Shown: positions 35,891-45,585, counted from the stretch's first letter. The stretch: 64,000 bases of DNA from DYRB01 sp963845265 (GCA_963845265.1 CAWJRN010000031.1:1-64000); one strand, 5' to 3'. The notes: a model not told the origin generated them from the letters alone. Numbers and translations: made by a program.

Positions 35891-37269
35891 TGGTCTTTTG
35901 GATTCTTGCCGGCGGGCTCGCCACCCTGGCCCTGGCCTTCGTGCTGGTACCGCTGCTGCGGCGCGACACGGGCGGTGCCGACCCTGATGCCAATGCCCTG
36001 AATCTGGATGTCTTCCGTCAGCAGCTCCAGGAGCTGGACGCCGACCTCGCCCTGGGCAAGCTCGACCAGGCCCAGCACGAGGCCGCTCGACGCGACCTGG
36101 AGCGGGAGCTGGTCCACGACCTCGCCCCCGCCGCGACTGACACGGCGACGAAGGCCGGCCCCACCGGGCGTTGGGCCGCAGCCCTGCTGACGCTGGCGAT
36201 TCCGGTCGCCGCAGTGACCCTCTACATGGCCATCGGCGACCAGGGCATCATCGCCAAGCTGGAGGCAGCCCCAGGGGCGCCGAGCGCTCAGACCGGCAAT
36301 GCCGCGGGGCACAGTGCCGCCACCATGCCGGACGGCAGCCCCATGCCTTCCCTGGATGTCCTCGCCGACCAACTCGCCGCACGACTGGAGCAGAAGCCCG
36401 ACAATGTCACCGGCTGGCTGATGTTGGCCCGTACCCGGCTCACCCTGGGGCAACAGGACAAGGCCATGGCGGCGCTGGATCGCGCCCTTCAGGTCGCGCC
36501 CCGCGACCCGACGGTGCTACTCACCTACGCTGAGCTGTTGGCAGAGTCCAACGGACAACAGTTCAGCGGAAAGCCCGCCGCGATGTTGGACACCCTTTTG
36601 GAGGTCGAACCAAACAACCCCAACGGTCTTTGGCTACGCGGCTTGGCGGCCTTCCAGACCGACGATTTCCCTGGGGCCCTGGCCCGTTGGGAACCTCTCC
36701 TGCCCCTGCTGGAACCCGGGAGCCAGGATGCCACCGAGATTGCCGGCCTGATTGACGAGGCCCGCTCTCGGTCTGGCCAGGCCCCGAACCAAGCTCCGCT
36801 GGATAAGCCGATGGCGGCTCAGGAGCCGACGCCTGCGCCGGCCGCCGCACCGGCAGCTCCTGCCACCCCGCAGGTACCGGTCCAGGCTGCCCCCCAGCCG
36901 GTGGCGGCCAGCGCCCCAGCAGCGGCGGGCATCACCGTCACCGTCGCGCTCGACCCTGCCCTGGCCGCCCAGGCGCCCCAGGATGCGACCGTCTTCATCT
37001 ATGCCAAGGCGGTCGCCGGTCCACCCATGCCCCTGGCCGCCCAGCGGGTGCGGGTCTCGGACCTCCCCATCACCCTGACCCTGGACGACAGCATGGCCAT
37101 GATGCCCCAGATGCGCCTGTCGGCCTTCCCCCAGGTCACAGTGGGTGCGCGCATCTCCCGCTCCGGCCAGGCCATGCCCCAGAGCGGCGACCTGGAGGGC
37201 GAGGTCAGCCCGGTGGCATCCAGCCAGGCCAATCCGGTCACCGTGACCATTGGGCGGGTGCGGCCCTAG
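35887..37269 (+). CDS. ccmI: cytochrome c maturation TPR protein CcmI
   Basis: Apocytochrome chaperone of 460 residues. Two N-terminal helices (about 3-22 and 97-115) flank a cytoplasmic part. TPR repeats lie at about 155-290 (NVTGWLMLARTRLTLGQQDKA, DPTVLLTYAELLAE). A Pro/Ala-rich linker (about 300-345) leads to a C-terminal beta-domain (VTVALDPALAAQAPQDATVF), as in long CcmI/NrfG-CycH forms. Last gene of the ccm operon. Confidence 0.92.
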   Translation: MMVFWILAGGLATLALAFVLVPLLRRDTGGADPDANALNLDVFRQQLQELDADLALGKLDQAQHEAARRDLERELVHDLAPAATDTATKAGPTGRWAAALLTLAIPVAAVTLYMAIGDQGIIAKLEAAPGAPSAQTGNAAGHSAATMPDGSPMPSLDVLADQLAARLEQKPDNVTGWLMLARTRLTLGQQDKAMAALDRALQVAPRDPTVLLTYAELLAESNGQQFSGKPAAMLDTLLEVEPNNPNGLWLRGLAAFQTDDFPGALARWEPLLPLLEPGSQDATEIAGLIDEARSRSGQAPNQAPLDKPMAAQEPTPAPAAAPAAPATPQVPVQAAPQPVAASAPAAAGITVTVALDPALAAQAPQDATVFIYAKAVAGPPMPLAAQRVRVSDLPITLTLDDSMAMMPQMRLSAFPQVTVGARISRSGQAMPQSGDLEGEVSPVASSQANPVTVTIGRVRP

Positions 37270-37530
37270 CAGCCTAGGCTTCCCCCTCATCCGGCGCGTG
37301 GGATCGTCGCCTCGGCGCGACTGGGCGAAGCACGCGAGCCCGGTGGCGACGTCGCCGCGACGACTCCTGACCTGGCGGAGGCAGAGCCGCGCTTAGAATG
37401 CCGGCCGAGGCGCCGCTCCCACAAGACATCACCCCAACCACTTCAAAAAGTTGACCGACGCCAACACCTGAGGCGGGCCTGACCAACCGTCGGCCCACTG
37501 CTCCCACCCGCAGCATCGTGCGGACACCCC
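37270..37530. other. gap after the ccm operon
   Basis: About 260 bp with no gene and no hairpin followed by T. GC-rich with several short repeats of CGGCG type. Confidence 0.4.
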
Positions 37531-38710
37531 ATGACCGCTTACCCAGCGCCCGCTGTTCGGGCCGAACCCAAACAACCACTCGCACGCGGAGCCGCCCTTG
37601 CTCGCCGCCTTCCTACCGCTCGCGATCGTCCTCGGCGCCTGCCTGACGTTGCCCCCCATCGGCGCCCTGGTGGCCGATCAGCCCCTGGGCCAGTTCATGC
37701 AACTACCCCTGGAGACCCTCGCCTGGGACGCCCTGCCGCCGAACCCTCTGGTGACATGGATTGCTCTGGCACTAGGCGCCGTCCTGATCGCCCTGGTGCT
37801 ATGGCGGTCCCGAGCGCGCAGCACAGCCAAGCCCCAGGAGCAGCCGGCCCGCACCGGGGCCTGGCCCACCTGGGCCTGGATCGGTCCCTCCCTACTCATC
37901 GCGGCCCCGGCCCTTGCCGACCTTTGGGGAGGCCACCTGGGCTGGCCCCTGGCCCTACTGGGCCTGAGCCTCAGCCTCGAAGCCCATAGCCTGCGCCGCT
38001 CTGGGGTCTGCCTGCTCGCCCAGAACCCACGCTACTTCCTCGCCCTCTTCCCCGCTGGTGTCCTGCTCGGCTGGACCCTCTACTGGATCAACCTCTACCT
38101 CCAGCTCTGGCACTACCCGAATGCCCCCGCCCCCTTGCCCTTCGCGCTGCTGACGACCCTGGGCTACGCAGCCTTGCTCCCAGCCCTGCTGAGCCTGCGC
38201 CAATGGCTTGGCACCCAGTCCTGGCTTACCGGCTTGGGACGCCACGCCGCGCCCCTGGACACCGGAGACGGGCAGGCCATCGCCTGGCCCCTGATCGCCC
38301 TGGCCGGGTTCGGGCTCATCGGGGCCGGCGTCTGGCCCGATTGGATCTATCCCCTGACCTGGCTCTCGCCCCTGCTTCTGGCCATCGGGCTGCAAAGCAT
38401 CGGCGGTAAGAGCGGGCTTCTGGCTGGGCTGGACCGGGGGGATTGGGGGCGACTGCTGCTCACCGCCGTGGCGGCGCTGGGGCTCGGCCTCGCCGCCCAG
38501 ACATGGAACTACTGGGTTGGCCCCCTCTGGGTCTACAACCTGTCCCTGATCGGCGGCCCCGCGCCGCTGGGCCTGCCCCTGCCCGGCTGGCTCGGCTTGG
38601 TGCCCCTTGGCCTGCTGGCGCTCTGGGTCGCCGACCAGGTGGCCAGGCCCTGGCATGGTCGATCCAAACCACGCTTCCCGGAATTTCCAGTGAAGATCCT
38701 GGTCAAGTAA
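37531..38710 (+). pseudogene. polytopic membrane protein of unknown function, probable frameshift near the start
   Basis: The main frame (37598-38710, TTG start) codes about 370 residues with around ten hydrophobic helices (for example FLPLAIVLGACLTLPPIGAL, YFLALFPAGVLLGWTLYWI, LLTAVAALGLGLAAQ) and no recognised motif. An ATG at 37531 in another frame gives a natural N-terminus (MTAYPAPAVRAEPKQPLARG) that joins the first helix as GAALLAAFLPL if one T of the TT at 37598-37599 is dropped. It follows ccmI on the same strand and may concern cytochromes or the envelope, but nothing in the sequence shows this. Confidence 0.55.
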
Positions 38711-38766
38711 AGACACCGGCGGCGCGCTAGGGCTCATCCGGCAAGGTTCGGAGCGGCTGAGAGAGA

Positions 38767-38850
38767 ATGGACAGGATTAACAGGATTTCTTGGTAACACC
38801 CATCGTGATCATCCTGTTAATCGGGCGAACCCGGTAAATCCTGTCTTATT
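38767..38850. repeat. intergenic inverted repeat (ACAGGATTAACAGGATT type)
   Basis: GGACAGGATTAACAGGATTT is mirrored by ATCCTGTTAATC and AATCCTGTC within about 80 bp. This repeat type is common between genes of many proteobacteria. It lies between the membrane protein and msrBA. Confidence 0.6.
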
Positions 38851-38941
38851 GCAGGCGGACCGTCGCATCCGTTCAGCAGGCTTGGAAGGAATTTGGCCCC
38901 AAGTGGGGTCTCACCACTGAGCAACCCCTAGGAGTACCCCC

Positions 38942-40020
38942 ATGAATCCTTCCTTCCTCGTCTTCGCCATGCTGACCCTCGGCCTCGTGCCGGTAACGCC
39001 CGCGGTCGCCGCGGACACTCTGCCGCCGGACAGCGGTGACCCAGGCCGAGCCTGCGCCAAGACCGGCCCCGACCGCACCTGGTCGCGCCCGGACGAGACG
39101 ACGATCAAGTCCAAACTCTCGCCCGAACAGTACCGCGTCACCCAGGAGGAGGACACGGAGCCGCCCTACCGCAATGCCTACTGGGACCAGCACGCCGACG
39201 GGATCTACGTGGACGTGGTCTCCGGCGAGCCCCTGTTCAGCTCCCGGGACAAGTTTGATTCGGGCACAGGTTGGCCGAGCTTTACCAAACCGCTGGAGCC
39301 TCAGTTGATCGTCGAGCGCAAGGACAACCTCCTGTGGATGACCCGTACCGAGGTCCGCTCGCGCTTCGCCGACTCCCACCTGGGGCACGTCTTCGACGAC
39401 GGGCCCGGGCCCACGGGGCTGCGCTATTGCCTCAATTCGGCGTCCCTACGCTTCATCCCCGCGGCAGACCTGGAGCGCGAGGGCTACGGCGAATACGCGC
39501 CCCTGTTTCGCACGCCACACCGACCGACGGCGCACGCAGGGGAGACCCGGATCGCCACCTTCGGCATGGGCTGTTTCTGGGGCGCCGAGGCGTCCTTCTG
39601 CGGACTGGACGGCGTGATCAAGACCACGGTGGGCTACGCCGGCGGCCAAACCCCCAATCCGAGCTATGAACAGGTCTCTCGCGACAACACCGGCCATGCC
39701 GAGGTGGTGCAGGTGGAATATGACCCCAAGCGCATCTCCTATGACCAGTTGCTCGCGGTCTTCTGGAAGCAGCACGATCCCACAACGCCCAACCGACAGG
39801 GTCCCGACTATGGCAGCCAGTACCGCAGCCTGATCCTGTTCCAGGGCCAGGACCAGGAGGCGACCGCAAAGGCATCCATAGAGCGCCACGCGACCGACCT
39901 CAAGCGCCCATCGTCACCGAGCTGGCCGCAGCCGGACCCTTCTACCCCGCCGAGGGTTACCACCAGCGCTATCTGGAGAAGCACGGACGCGCCCGGTGCA
40001 ACCCGCCAACAGCCCCCTGA
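38942..40020 (+). pseudogene. msrBA: periplasmic MsrB-MsrA methionine sulfoxide reductase, C-terminal frameshift
   Basis: A bifunctional repair protein with a signal peptide (ending AVAA). The MsrB domain comes first (about 55-180: GTGWPSFTKPL, ADSHLGHVFDDGPG, catalytic Cys in LRYCLNSASLRF), then MsrA (about 205-355: MGCFWGAEASFCGLDGV, VGYAGG, TGHAEVVQVEYDP). In MsrB the zinc CxxC position reads VVSG, so the domain lacks that zinc site. The frame breaks at 39905-39910, where one C is missing in a CCC. Restoring it gives the normal MsrA end (GPFYPAEGYHQRYL, RARCN with the resolving Cys), stopping at 40020. In the printed frame it runs to 40042. Confidence 0.88.
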
Positions 40021-40152
40021 GGCTCAATCAAAGGATCCCTGACGCCGCCCTTTCGCAGCTCGGCTCTGGACGCGATAGCCATCTGGTCGGTCGACCAGTC
40101 CGCCACAATTGACTATCCTCTGATGCCAATTGGCACTTTCAGGCCCCGACAT

Positions 40153-40611
40153 ATGTCCCATGCCGCCGCACTATCTGCCCCGCCCTCCTTCACCGTCGAC
40201 GACTTGCTTGGCGGCCCGCGCGTCCTGGCGTCCGCTCCTCGCTCGCCGCTCGACTGGGTAGACGCGATCCGCCGCGGCCTACCCTCCGCCGCCGTGGACG
40301 CGCTAACCAAGGTCACGCGCCTATCTCAGGCCGAGCTGGCGGCCGCCGTTGGCATCCCGGAGCGTACCCTGGCGCGACGCAAACGCGAGGGCAGGCTCAC
40401 CAGAGAGGAGTCGTCGCGCCTGGTGCGTCTGGCGCGGGCAGTTGCCCGGGGGGAGGATGTCTTCGAGGATCTGGATGCCGCGGTCGACTGGCTCAAGTCG
40501 CCCAACGCCTCCCTCGGCGGGCGCACCCCCTTGAGCCTGCTGGACACCGACATCGGCGCCGAGAGCGTGATAGACACCCTGGGGCGGATCGAGCACGGCG
40601 TCTTCGCCTGA
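40153..40611 (+). CDS. Xre/MbcA/ParS-type antitoxin
   Basis: A 152-residue antitoxin of the RES-Xre class. A helix-turn-helix lies at about 65-95 (LSQAELAAAVGIPERTLARRKREG). The C-terminal toxin-binding part has AVDWLKSPNASLGGRTPLSLLDT and ESVIDTLGRIEHGVFA, the standard end. Its stop overlaps the ATG of the RES gene (ATGA arrangement). Because the toxin is truncated, this antitoxin is probably an orphan that may still act as a repressor. Confidence 0.88.
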   Translation: MSHAAALSAPPSFTVDDLLGGPRVLASAPRSPLDWVDAIRRGLPSAAVDALTKVTRLSQAELAAAVGIPERTLARRKREGRLTREESSRLVRLARAVARGEDVFEDLDAAVDWLKSPNASLGGRTPLSLLDTDIGAESVIDTLGRIEHGVFA

Positions 40612-40787
40612 TGCGGCGGGTCTGGCGCCTGGTGACCGCCCGCTATGCCGAGACCGCGTTCTCCGGCGAGGGGGCCCGGCGTTATGGCGGTCGCTGGAAC
40701 CCCAAGGGCGTGCCGGTCATCTATACGGCCGGCAGCCTGTGCCGTAAGCCATGGAAACCGAAGCCGTTGCTCTTCGAGACGGAGTGA
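40611..40787 (+). pseudogene. RES-domain toxin, truncated after 58 residues
   Basis: The start is a normal RES NAD+-degrading toxin: MRRVWRLVTARYAETAFSG, EGARRYGGRWNPKGVPVIYT. After AGSL the sequence departs (CRKPWKPKPLLFETE) and stops at 40787, although RES toxins need about 150 residues with a later catalytic Ser/Glu region. I could not find the missing part in another frame, so this looks like a real deletion. Its stop codon lies inside the Zur-like box of the next locus. Confidence 0.8.
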
Positions 40788-40796
40788 TACTATAAC
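40784..40796. promoter_or_regulatory. Zur-like operator
   Basis: GTGATACTATAAC differs at one position from GTTATAnTATAAC, the core of the gammaproteobacterial Zur operator. It is 33 bp before the start of the small Cys/His protein at 40830, which begins a run ending in znuACB. Zur would repress this run when zinc is sufficient. Confidence 0.6.
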
Positions 40797-40829
40797 GCCC
40801 TCCGCGCCCCCCTCAGTTCCAGCACCGAC

Positions 40830-41156
40830 ATGCCCCCAGGCCAGCCCCTGCAGATCCAGCGACCAAGCCCCCGAGCCCTGATCCTGGTTGCCTGCGTCCT
40901 GGTGCTTGCGCAGGTGCTGCTCGCCTGCCATCAGGTCGAGCACGTCAACCACGCGGCTGGGGATGCCGGCTGCGATGTCTGCCTGACCGGCGGCGGGCTC
41001 GGGGCCCCGCTGGCCGCCCGCGCCGCGGTTCTCTCACCAGTGGTCCAGGGGCTGCCCCCAGCGCCGGCGCCGGGCCTTCCGACCGCCCCGATCTCCTGCT
41101 CCTTCCGACCCCAGGCCCCCAGGGCACCCCCGCTTTCGCTCCGATCTGCCTCCTGA
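40830..41156 (+). CDS. small Cys/His membrane-anchored protein in the zinc locus
   Basis: A 108-residue protein with one N-terminal hydrophobic segment (ALILVACVLVLAQVLLAC). Just outside comes CHQVEHVNHAAGDAGCDVC, which has His and a CxxC that could bind a metal. The rest is Pro/Ala-rich. The arrangement resembles DUF2946-like small proteins, found beside metal uptake genes. Its place right after the Zur-like box supports a zinc-linked role; the exact function is unknown. Confidence 0.6.
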   Translation: MPPGQPLQIQRPSPRALILVACVLVLAQVLLACHQVEHVNHAAGDAGCDVCLTGGGLGAPLAARAAVLSPVVQGLPPAPAPGLPTAPISCSFRPQAPRAPPLSLRSAS

Positions 41157-41213
41157 AGCCCGCCCGGGGTGCCATCCCCGGGACGGACTCTGTTCTTTGA
41201 TCGGAGCCTTTCC

Positions 41214-42795
41214 ATGTCCAAGCTTCTCTTGCGGGGCGCCGTTGCCGCCGCGCTGTCGATTCCTGCCGCCGCTTTGGCGGCGACGGATGCCGAGATCGCC
41301 GAACTGCGATCCATGATCAACCAGATGCAGTCCCAGTATGAATCGCGCATCCGCAACCTGGAGGAGCGTCTAGCAAAGGCCGAGGCCGATGCCGCCAGCC
41401 CCCCCGCAAAGCGTTCGCAGACCGAGGCCAGGGACGCCGAGTGGGCGGCAGCCAAGGCGGAGCCTAAGCCGATGAAAGCCCCAGTGGTGGCTGCCCCCCA
41501 GGTGAGCGCCCCCTCGGCTGGCGGTGCCCTCGGAGCACTGACCTCAGGTAGCGCCTTCAACCCCCAGATCTCCGTGATCCTGGACGGCAACTACTACCAG
41601 GACGGTATCGATGGCGACGGCTCCACCCTCGTCGGACTAGCCTTCCAGCCGTCTCGGCCCGGCGGTCACGGCCACGAGCATGAAGGCGAGGAGGTCGCTG
41701 CCGAGGGTCATGCCCACGGAGCGGCCAACAACGGCTTCAATTTCCGCGAGGCGGAGATCGCCCTCAGCGCCACCATCGACCCCTACTTCGACGCATCTCT
41801 GTACCTGGCGGTGGATGGTGATGGCGATGTGGAGTTGGAGGAAGGCTGGCTCCAGACCCGGGGCCTGCCCTACGGGCTGCGCGTGAAGGCCGGCAAGTTC
41901 CTGAGCGACTTCGGTTACATCAACAAGCAGCACCCGCACCAGTGGGACTTCGTGGACCAGAACCTGACCTTACCTGAACCTGCTGGGGGCCCATGGGCTC
42001 CAGGACACCGGGGTTCAGGTCACCTGGCTGCCCAGGCTCCCCTTCTACACCCTGATCGGGGCCGAACTCGCCCAGGGGGATCAGGAGCGTTTTGGGGCCA
42101 CCCTGGACGAGGCCGAGCGTGACGAACTGGGCCTGGGCGGGACCGAGTCGGGGCCGCGCCTGTGGACCGCCTTCGCCAAGGTCGCCCCGGACCTGGGCGA
42201 GCGTCACGCCCTCCAGTTCGGCGTCTCCTACGCCTACAACCGGCGGCACCAAGAGGTCTACGAGCATAGCGACGAGCACGTCCGCGAGGACGGCGCGATA
42301 GAGGTCGAGTACCACGAGAACGGCCTGGATGGACACGCCGCCCTCTGGGGTCTGGACCTGGTCTACAAGTACGACGGCGACGGCGCCCAGGGTCACGGGG
42401 ACTTCAAGTTTCAGACCGAGTACCTGCGCGCCATCAAGGACCTGGAGATTGGCTCCAGCCCTCACCCCGAGGCCATCGGGGCCGGGCGTACCTTCACTAC
42501 CGACGGCCTCTACGCCCAGGCCGTCTATGGGTTTGCGCCGCGCTGGACCGCCGGACTGCGTTACGACGTCCTCGGCCTAACCAACGAGGTGAGCGGTGGG
42601 GCCGCGGACCAGGGCTTCGGCTCCTCGGATCGCTGGACGCTGGATGTGAGCTGGAACCTGTCGGAGTTCTCCCGGCTGCGGGCCCAGTACGCGAGGAACG
42701 ACATCCTGGTGGAGCCCGGGGAGCGGGAGCGGTTCGACGCCTTCTATCTCCAGTTCATCGTCAGCATGGGCAGCCACGGGGCCCACACTTTCTGA
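41214..42795 (+). pseudogene. His-rich outer-membrane porin-like protein, frameshifted
   Basis: About 526 residues when repaired. It has a signal peptide (ending AALA), then a coiled coil (IAELRSMINQMQ, ESRIRNLEERLAKAEADA), then a beta-barrel-like part with repeated aromatic/Gly strands (GKFLSDFGYINKQHPHQWDF, AYNRRHQEVYEH) ending SMGSHGAHTF, where the terminal Phe suits Bam insertion. A His-rich loop (GGHGHEHEGEE, EGHAHG) suggests metal binding. One extra T at 41970-41971 breaks the frame; without it the sequence reads DQNLTYLNLLGAHGL. Downstream genes are znuACB, so it may pass zinc across the outer membrane. Confidence 0.7.
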
Positions 42796-42824
42796 CCCTG
42801 CGTCATCCCAAGAGGAGTCTCATC

Positions 42825-43733
42825 ATGCTGTTACGTCGAATCCTTGCGGCCTGCGCCCTGGCCGCCGCGGCCATGGCGCCGGTCGGTCCGCCCACCGCCG
42901 CCGCTGTCCTGGAGGTGGTCGCCACCGCCCCCAGCCTGGGGGCCCTAGTCCGGGAGCTGGGCGGGAACCGCATCGCCCTCAAGGTCCTGGCCTCCCCAGA
43001 CCGGGATCTGCACGCCCTCCAGGTCAAGCCGACCATGATCCACGCCCTGAGCCGGGCCAACCTGGTGGTGGCCATTGGGGCCGAGCTGGAGGTGGGCTGG
43101 CTCCCGGCGGCCCTGGCAAGCGCTGCCAATCCGCGGATACTGCCGGGCCAGCCCGGCTACTTCGAGGCCGCCGCCCAGGTGAAGCTGCTGGACACCGGCG
43201 GGGTGGCGGACCGTGCCCTGGGGGACGTTCACCCGGTGGGCAATCCCCATGTGGACCTGGACCCGGTGCGCATGGCGGCCATAGGCCAGACCCTGGCGGG
43301 GCGCCTGGGCCAGCTCGACCCGGCGGGGGCCGGACAGTATCGGGAGCGGGCGAACGCCTTCGCGGCCAAGGTGGAAACCCGGGTCCAAACCTGGCGCAAG
43401 CAGTTGGCGGGCGCCCCCGGGGTGGTCCTGTATCACCGCGACGCCCTCTACCTGCTGGACCGCTTCGGTGTCCCCTTGCTCGGGGTCCTGGAGCCGGTCC
43501 CGGGAGTCCCGCCCACAGGCCGTCAGATCAGTGACCTGGCCGGCGCACTCAAGGGCCGGCGGGGTGTGATCCTCTATGCCCCTTATCAGTCCCCCAAGAG
43601 CGCGGAGCGTCTCGCCCAGGACCTGGGCTGGTCGGCCGAGAAGCTGCCGCTGGAACCGCCGACAGACGCGGGCGGCGACGCCTACCTGAGCCATATCGGG
43701 CGCTGGGTGGACACCCTCTCGGAGGCCCGGTGA
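42825..43733 (+). CDS. znuA: zinc ABC transporter substrate-binding protein
   Basis: A cluster A-I metal-binding protein of 302 residues with a signal peptide (ending TAAA). Candidate metal ligands are His in RDLHALQVKPT, His in NPHVDLDP (family NPHvWLDP), and His in VVLYHRDALYLL. It lacks the long His/Asp-rich loop of typical ZnuA; that property may be taken by the His-rich porin before it. The stop overlaps the znuC GTG. Confidence 0.87.
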   Translation: MLLRRILAACALAAAAMAPVGPPTAAAVLEVVATAPSLGALVRELGGNRIALKVLASPDRDLHALQVKPTMIHALSRANLVVAIGAELEVGWLPAALASAANPRILPGQPGYFEAAAQVKLLDTGGVADRALGDVHPVGNPHVDLDPVRMAAIGQTLAGRLGQLDPAGAGQYRERANAFAAKVETRVQTWRKQLAGAPGVVLYHRDALYLLDRFGVPLLGVLEPVPGVPPTGRQISDLAGALKGRRGVILYAPYQSPKSAERLAQDLGWSAEKLPLEPPTDAGGDAYLSHIGRWVDTLSEAR

Positions 43734-44320
43734 CAGCGGCTTCCCCATTGCTGCGGGCCACCGAACTAGTGGCGGGTCACGAAAGGCCCGTGGTCGGGCC
43801 CCTATCCTTCGCCCTGGGGCCCGGCGAGGTCCTGGGGCTCTGGGGGCCGAACGGGAGCGGCAAGTCCACCCTGCTGGATGCGATCACCGACAGTGCCCGG
43901 GTCTTTTCCGGCTCGGTGCAGCGCGCCCCAGGCCTGACCCTGGCCTATCAGGAGCAACGCCCGGTGCGGCTCCCGGCCATGCCGCTCACCGGACGCGACC
44001 TGTTGCGCTTGGCTGGGATGGAGCGGCCGGCGGCGCCCGCAGCCGTCCCGTCGCCCCCGGCCTCCCTCCGGACCCTCCTGGGGCGCCGGCTCGATACCCT
44101 GAGCGGGGGTCAGTACCAGCTCCTGTGCGTCTGGTCCGCCCTGGCGGGGCCGGCGGACCTGGTCCTGCTCGACGAGCCCACCAACAACCTGGACCCGGAT
44201 CACGAGGCCCTGCTCGGGGACATGCTCGCGGGCCAGTGTGGGCGCCGGGCCGTGCTCCTGGTGAGCCACGAGCGGGGTTTCCTGGACGCCGCTTGCTCCC
44301 GCGTGTTGGAGCTTGGCTGA
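43730..44320 (+). CDS. znuC: zinc ABC transporter ATP-binding protein
   Basis: A short ABC ATPase (196 residues) with Walker A GPNGSGKSTLLDAI, signature LSGGQYQLL and Walker B LVLLDEPTNNLD. GTG start overlapping znuA, and its stop overlaps the znuB ATG, so the three are tightly coupled. It is shorter than E. coli ZnuC (251), lacking the C-terminal extension. Confidence 0.9.
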   Translation: MTAASPLLRATELVAGHERPVVGPLSFALGPGEVLGLWGPNGSGKSTLLDAITDSARVFSGSVQRAPGLTLAYQEQRPVRLPAMPLTGRDLLRLAGMERPAAPAAVPSPPASLRTLLGRRLDTLSGGQYQLLCVWSALAGPADLVLLDEPTNNLDPDHEALLGDMLAGQCGRRAVLLVSHERGFLDAACSRVLELG

Positions 44321-45129
44321 TGGACACTGGCCTGCTCTTCGACCCCCTGTTTCGCCTGCCCTTTTTCACTGGGCTCCTGGTGGCCGCGGTCCTGCCCCTG
44401 CTCGGGGTTCTGCTGATGCTGCGCGACGAGTGGCTGGCGGCCCTCGGACTGGCCCATTTGGCCGCGGCCGGGGCCCTGCTCGGGGTCGCCGTCGGGGCCC
44501 CCGCGATGACCGGGGCAGCCATGGGTGCCCTCCTCGGCGGAGGGGTCAAGGCCCTGGCCCAGGCCCGGGGCAATGTCGCCTATGGCTTCATGATCCTGGT
44601 GGGGTGGGCCGCGATGATGCTGGCCGCTGCCAATACCCAGGTCGGCGACGCCCTTGGGCATGCCCTGGTGGATGGTCAGCTCTACTTTGCCGGGCAGACC
44701 GAGCTCGCGGCGGCCCTGATGCTCGCTGGCCTGACCGGACTGGCCCTGCCCTGGCTCGGCCTCCGACTACTCCGAGCCCGGATATTCCCCCGCCATGAGC
44801 GCGCCAATCGCCTGCCGGCCTGGCGCTGGCACCTGGGCTTCGACCTCCTGGCGGCCCTCGGTATGGCGGCGGGGACCGCCACTTTGGGCCTGATGGGGGC
44901 CTTCGCCCTGGTACTGGTCCCGGCCTGGGTCGCCTTCCGGGTCGCCCCCGGCTGGCGCTGGACCCTGGCCCTTGGGGTCCTACTGGGGATCGGCGCCTAT
45001 CTCGCGGCCTTCGCCCTTGCCCTGGGGCTCGATCAGCCCTTTGGCCCCCTGCTGGTGGTCGCCCTTCTCGTCCTCGCAGGCGTCACCGTCCTGGGACCAT
45101 GGGCCACGGTTGGCCGCCGGAGACTCTGA
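44320..45129 (+). CDS. znuB: zinc ABC transporter permease
   Basis: An inner-membrane permease of 269 residues with about eight helices. Family features: PFFTGLLVAAVLPLLGVLLM at the start, ALGLAHLAAAGALLG, DALGHALVDGQLYF and LMGAFALVLVPAWVAF. Strongly Ala/Leu/Gly-rich. It is the last gene of the zinc run. Confidence 0.9.
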   Translation: MDTGLLFDPLFRLPFFTGLLVAAVLPLLGVLLMLRDEWLAALGLAHLAAAGALLGVAVGAPAMTGAAMGALLGGGVKALAQARGNVAYGFMILVGWAAMMLAAANTQVGDALGHALVDGQLYFAGQTELAAALMLAGLTGLALPWLGLRLLRARIFPRHERANRLPAWRWHLGFDLLAALGMAAGTATLGLMGAFALVLVPAWVAFRVAPGWRWTLALGVLLGIGAYLAAFALALGLDQPFGPLLVVALLVLAGVTVLGPWATVGRRRL

Positions 45130-45374
45130 ACCTAAATGGAGCAGTCAACCGTCAGCTATCAGCAGTTAACACGCGGAGTCGGGTCTTGACTTACTGAAGT
45201 TTCCGGGATCTTAAAACCGTCCCAAGGCCAGGCGCTTGGGGGCAAGGGTTATTAGGTGGGTTTGCGCAGAAATGAGCAAACCGTATCAGAATACCCCCTA
45301 CCCCGGCCGCCAACCCCCCTCAAAACCCGGAAACTCCTGTTAACTTATTCCTCTTCGAATCTACCTGCCTGGTC

Positions 45375-45585
45375 ATGGTCAGGCCACTGCGATCGGAATT
45401 TGCCGATACGCTTTGCCACGTGACGTCGCACTGCGACGGACGCGAGGACATCTTGCTGGCGATCGGCGGGGGCCAGTGGCACTTAAACCATGGAGAAGAT
45501 CGGCGACTATTTCGGGCTGCACCAATCGCGCATCAGCAAGATCATCCGCGCTGCACCTGGACGGGGCTGCCAGGCCGAGGCATGA
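45375..45585 (+). pseudogene. REP-associated tyrosine transposase (RAYT) remnant
   Basis: The start MVRPLRSEFADTLCHVTSHC matches the RAYT N-terminus (RPLRlE..galyHVtsR). A second frame (ATG at 45490) keeps the end: MEKIGDYFGLHQSRISKI, the C-terminal HTH-like tail of these proteins. The catalytic centre between them is deleted. RAYT proteins mobilise REP hairpins; GTTTCCGGG inverted repeats lie just upstream at about 45198-45335. Confidence 0.6.
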
